A DNA stretch of 14,456 nt from DASPXY01 sp038227745 (GTDB taxonomy: Bacteria > Planctomycetota > Planctomycetia > Gemmatales > Gemmataceae). Of the stretch, positions 11,592 through 14,456 are shown in pieces. The notes beneath the pieces were generated by a model, which worked only from the letters and a program-made list of their open reading frames with translations, did not search any database and was not told the DNA's origin. Location of the stretch: assembly GCA_038227745.1 (NCBI GenBank), contig JBBRPS010000177.1, positions 1-14,456 on the forward strand. The letters run 5' to 3'. Position 1 is the stretch's first letter, and each line of letters opens with the position of its first letter. Both the position numbers and the translations under genes were made by a program.

Positions 11592-13406
11592 TCACCCGTC
11601 CGCCATCAGCCGGCGCGCCCGTCCGAGGGCCGCGACCGTGAAAATGATCGGATAAAGCTTCTCATAATACCACAACTTCGCGAAGTAGAAACCGATCGGC
11701 GTGGGGTCGTGCAGGCCGCCGCCCTCCACGCGCTCGACGAGCCACGTTAACCCGCGGCCCACTGCGGGCCGGGCGTCGGGGCCGGCGCCGAGGAGGACTT
11801 CCACCGCCAGCGCCGTCTCCTCGACGCTGGACGGCACGCCTTTGGCGCCGCCCCAACCGCCGTCGGCGTTCTGGGCGGACAGCAGCCAGGCGATGCCGCG
11901 GCGAGCCGGCTCCCGGTCCATCATGGTCAGGTCGCGATAGGCGGCGAGGACGCGGGCGGTGCCGTAGGTGGGGTTCTCGTCGTCGGGCGCGTGCTGGTTG
12001 CCAAACCACAGCGGCAGCCACGAGCCGTCGGGGCGCTGCTGGCAGGCGAGATATTCCAGTCCCCGTGCGATGGCCCCCGTCATCGTCGCGCACAGCCCCG
12101 GACGATCCGGTCGGTCGTAGACTTCGGACCATTCGGCCACGGCCCGCAGGGCGTGTGCGGTCAGGTCAGCCCCACTTCGATCGAAGGGTAAGTGGCCCCA
12201 ACCGCGACAAAAGGTTGGCCATCCTCCATTACGATTTTGCACGTCGCACAACCAGTACAGCCCCCAAAGACCGCGTGTGACTCCTTTGGCTGGGATGATT
12301 TGATTCCCCGGACACTTCAGAAGTTGCCGCAGGGCGAGTAACGCACCCGAGGTGTCATCCGCATCGGGCACTCCCCCCGGCAGATCAGTCCAGGCCCATG
12401 CCCCCGGCGCAGCCCCCGTGTAAGGGTGCTTCTCCCTGTACTGCTGGTCGAGCAACCAATCAGCAACCGCATCGAGCCGGTCGAGTGCCTGTAGCCCTCC
12501 TGCCGCCGCCAGCGCGTTGACCGACAGGGTCGTCACCCACGTCGCCAGGTTCGTGTCGATCGGCCAACTGCCGTCGGGCCGCACCGAGTTGACGATGAAC
12601 TCCGCGCCGCGCCGCGCGACCAGGTGCCCCGCTTGCCCGATGCTCGCCAGGCTCATCGTGACGAAACTCGTCAGCGGCGTTGCCTCCAGGAAGCCGCCGT
12701 TGGGCGGCTGGATGCGCTCCAGCACTCGCAGACTCCGGCGCCGCGCCGCCCCGCGCACCAGCCGCGCCACCGGGTTCCACGGCGGCCGGTGGTGGTAAAC
12801 CGCCTGTCCGATGGCGATGAGCGCCGGCAGGGCGTAGCTGACGACGTGCAGCCGCAGCGCGCGGAACCACGACTGCGGAAAGCACGCCAGCTCGAACGGC
12901 AGCGGCGGCACCTCGCGCCACGACACCAGCCCCGCCAGGGCGCACGTCACCAGGATCGGCACCGAGAACGTGCGGTCCTTGCCGTAGCGGGCACGGACCG
13001 CCTCCGCAAGCTCCGCCGGCGTCCGGCCGAAGCGCTCCCCCAGGTACTCCTCGACGCGGCGCAGCGCCGCGGCGTGGCGAGTCGCCGTGCCGGTCAGGTG
13101 GAACGCGGCCCGGCACAGCATGCTCGTCGAGATGTTGCTCAGGCTCTTGACCGTGTCGCCCCAGCCGCCGTCGGCGTTCTGGTGCGCCGCCAGCCACGCC
13201 GTGCCGCCGGCGATCAGCGCGTCGAAGCGGTCGTGCGGCGGCGTGTGCTTCTGCACCAGCGACAAAGCGCCGACGGCGACGGCGGTGGACAGCGCCGACG
13301 TGGACAGCTCGCCTACCCAGTGGCCGTCCGGCGTGCGCTCGGCGAGCAGGGCGGCGACGGCGGTCTCGCAGGCGGTTTCGAGGCGCTTCGGGTCGGGGAA
13401 GGTCAT
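11592..13406 (-). CDS. Squalene-hopene-cyclase-like class II terpene cyclase
   Basis: The 604-residue product has the class II cyclase architecture of two alpha-alpha barrels with QW repeats. QW-like motifs include QNADGGWGD (76-84), RPDGSW (276-281), QNRNGGW (390-396), QRPDGSW (457-463) and QNADGGWGG (512-520). The proton-donating DxDD motif reads DADDT (348-352), where hopene cyclases usually have DVDDT. The end YYEKLYPIIFTVAALGR resembles the conserved cyclase C-terminus. The family typically runs 630-720 residues, so this is slightly short. Hopene cyclases are monotopic membrane proteins turning squalene into hopene; this paralogue could accept another linear terpenoid. The start at 13406 is chosen from the onset of homology, but AGGAG lies 16 bases upstream, further than ideal. 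A frame extension reaches 13487. The gene is convergent with the thioesterase. Codon use changes sharply in its middle (12181-12360). Confidence 0.88.
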   Translation of the reverse strand: MTFPDPKRLETACETAVAALLAERTPDGHWVGELSTSALSTAVAVGALSLVQKHTPPHDRFDALIAGGTAWLAAHQNADGGWGDTVKSLSNISTSMLCRAAFHLTGTATRHAAALRRVEEYLGERFGRTPAELAEAVRARYGKDRTFSVPILVTCALAGLVSWREVPPLPFELACFPQSWFRALRLHVVSYALPALIAIGQAVYHHRPPWNPVARLVRGAARRRSLRVLERIQPPNGGFLEATPLTSFVTMSLASIGQAGHLVARRGAEFIVNSVRPDGSWPIDTNLATWVTTLSVNALAAAGGLQALDRLDAVADWLLDQQYREKHPYTGAAPGAWAWTDLPGGVPDADDTSGALLALRQLLKCPGNQIIPAKGVTRGLWGLYWLCDVQNRNGGWPTFCRGWGHLPFDRSGADLTAHALRAVAEWSEVYDRPDRPGLCATMTGAIARGLEYLACQQRPDGSWLPLWFGNQHAPDDENPTYGTARVLAAYRDLTMMDREPARRGIAWLLSAQNADGGWGGAKGVPSSVEETALAVEVLLGAGPDARPAVGRGLTWLVERVEGGGLHDPTPIGFYFAKLWYYEKLYPIIFTVAALGRARRLMADG

Positions 13407-13504
13407 GGTGGCGCGGGCAGGGCTCCTGCGGCTCGGCGAGGCGAGGGACAACACCGGGATCCTATGCCCCCGCGCCCGTACCCTCAAGACCGCGCAACCT
13501 GGTC

Positions 13505-13534
13505 TTGACCGGACGCGGCGATCTTGTCTATGTT
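13505..13534 (+). promoter_or_regulatory. Sigma70-like promoter of the exported-protein gene
   Basis: TTGACC (13505-13510) and TATGTT (13529-13534) are spaced by 18 bases, in the divergent gap between the cyclase and the plus-strand gene starting at 13584. The predicted transcript start near 13541 would give a leader of about 43 bases ending in the GGAGG ribosome-binding site at 13571-13575. It rests on sequence match only. Confidence 0.45.
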
Positions 13535-13583
13535 ATGGGGCTCGCTTCGCCCAAGGGAAAGCTTCACCAGGGAGGATACATCA

Positions 13584-14456
13584 ATGCGCACACGAACTGC
13601 GCCTCCGTCTTCGCACCACTGCCCGTCGCGTCTCCATCTGGAACTCCTCGAAGACCGCAGGGTGCTCGCCGGCCTCGGCGGACTGACGCAGCTCCCGCTG
13701 GTGTCCGTCCTGTCCCATGACGTGCCGGCCCTGCTGGCGTCGGTACACCCCACCACTCAGGTACAGGCTGCTTCGGAGCAGGCGCCAACTACGCCCCGGC
13801 AGAGCGCGGCGGCAGGCCGGGCCGCCGCCCTCGTCACGCGACTCGAAGTGGTGGTGTCCGAGGTGCTGCAGCCTGCGCTGCAGGGCATCGAGGATGCCGC
13901 GCTCATCCTCGGCGACGGCGGCGCGGACCAACCGTCGCCTGTAGGGCAGCCCCCGCCGGGCTTGGCCCCCGTCGCCTCGGGAGATGGTGGCCTTACTCTC
14001 CCCGGGTCGATTCTCGACATCCCCGTGGTGGTGCCGGTGCTCGTCCAGCCCCGCCCGGGCGACGAGGGAGCGGGCGATGCGCACGCCGGCCCCGGCCTTC
14101 TCGAGGTCGCGGCGCAGGCCGCGGACAGCGCCCCGCCCCCCGCCGCCCCGGCCGTCGTGGACGTCACCGTCCGGCTGGCCCCCGATGCGGCGCAGCTACC
14201 CGCTGCGCGGCCGGTCGACGCAACTGCTTCGGGGTCTCTGACTCTTGAGGCGCCTGCCGACGGACAGACGACCGCCCTTAGCGACGGCCCCGACGCGCAG
14301 GCGGCCCGGGCCGTCGCCCCCATTGGCCTCATGAGCTGGAACGCCTCGGCGCTCGTACATGCGGAGACGGTGGCCGCCCTCCCGAACCACCCCGGTGCGC
14401 TGAACATGGTGCTGCGGGAGGTCGAGCACATGGACAGGGCTGCCCGTGAGGAACCC
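13584..14456 (+). CDS. Probable exported planctomycete protein with N-terminal LELLEDR motif, incomplete at window end
   Basis: An open frame of 291 codons runs from the ATG at 13584 to the end of the window without a stop. A textbook Shine-Dalgarno (GGAGG, 13571-13575) lies 8 bases before the ATG. The N-terminus is short and basic, followed by RLHLELLEDRRVLAG (16-30). LExLExRxxL motifs of this kind open many large secreted or surface proteins in planctomycetes, apparently in place of a classical signal peptide. The rest seen here is low-complexity, rich in Ala, Pro, Val, Asp and Gly, with stretches such as SILDIPVVVPVLVQP and no recognisable domain. It probably belongs to a larger surface protein whose functional domains lie beyond the window. 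The function is unknown. Confidence 0.75.
   Translation, partial: MRTRTAPPSSHHCPSRLHLELLEDRRVLAGLGGLTQLPLVSVLSHDVPALLASVHPTTQVQAASEQAPTTPRQSAAAGRAAALVTRLEVVVSEVLQPALQGIEDAALILGDGGADQPSPVGQPPPGLAPVASGDGGLTLPGSILDIPVVVPVLVQPRPGDEGAGDAHAGPGLLEVAAQAADSAPPPAAPAVVDVTVRLAPDAAQLPAARPVDATASGSLTLEAPADGQTTALSDGPDAQAARAVAPIGLMSWNASALVHAETVAALPNHPGALNMVLREVEHMDRAAREEP

Overview
The window suggests a high-GC planctomycete, most likely of the Gemmataceae (Gemmata and relatives). The evidence is a GC of roughly 70%, a huge ECF sigma factor fused through one membrane segment to WD40 repeats, an N-terminal LELLEDRRVL motif of the kind that opens many planctomycete exported proteins, and palindromic intergenic repeats of the 'ARRASEG / PTRKRG' type that often appear mistranslated in planctomycete genomes. 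The taxonomic call is an inference; no rRNA or marker gene is present.

Left part (1-5620) is patchy and looks rearranged. It opens with a small inverted-repeat element (100-180) abutting the last 60 codons of an RND efflux pump. Next comes a complete HpcH/HpaI-type aldolase on the minus strand. After that, a DUF433 antitoxin gene without its 3' end runs into the end of a 1117-residue minus-strand gene (sigma factor, membrane segment, 14 WD40 blades, helical C-terminus). Just upstream of that large gene lies a RelE/ParE toxin gene that has its start and Shine-Dalgarno but lacks its 3' half. The sigma-WD40 gene is thus bracketed by two truncated, inward-facing toxin-antitoxin fragments.

Middle part (5621-11523) is a plus-strand series of five genes. 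A DUF116-polyprenyl synthetase fusion overlaps a chorismate-lyase-like gene by ATGA. An MFS transporter follows. A GT4 glycosyltransferase then overlaps a hotdog thioesterase of the 4-hydroxybenzoyl-CoA type by ATGA. The two gaps that break the series each carry a large palindrome: a perfect 52-bp one at 8022-8073 and a 97-bp compound one at 9686-9782.

Right part (11592-14456) holds a minus-strand squalene-hopene-cyclase-like class II terpene cyclase, convergent with the thioesterase. A divergent plus-strand gene for a probable exported protein runs off the window end.

Together, the prenyl chain synthase, chorismate-lyase-like protein, aryl-CoA-type thioesterase, transporter, glycosyltransferase and terpene cyclase are compatible with a specialised isoprenoid or aromatic-isoprenoid (meroterpenoid or lipid) pathway. 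That joint role is a hypothesis: no aromatic prenyltransferase lies in the window, and the genes could be independent. No tRNA, rRNA, CRISPR array or intact transposase was seen.
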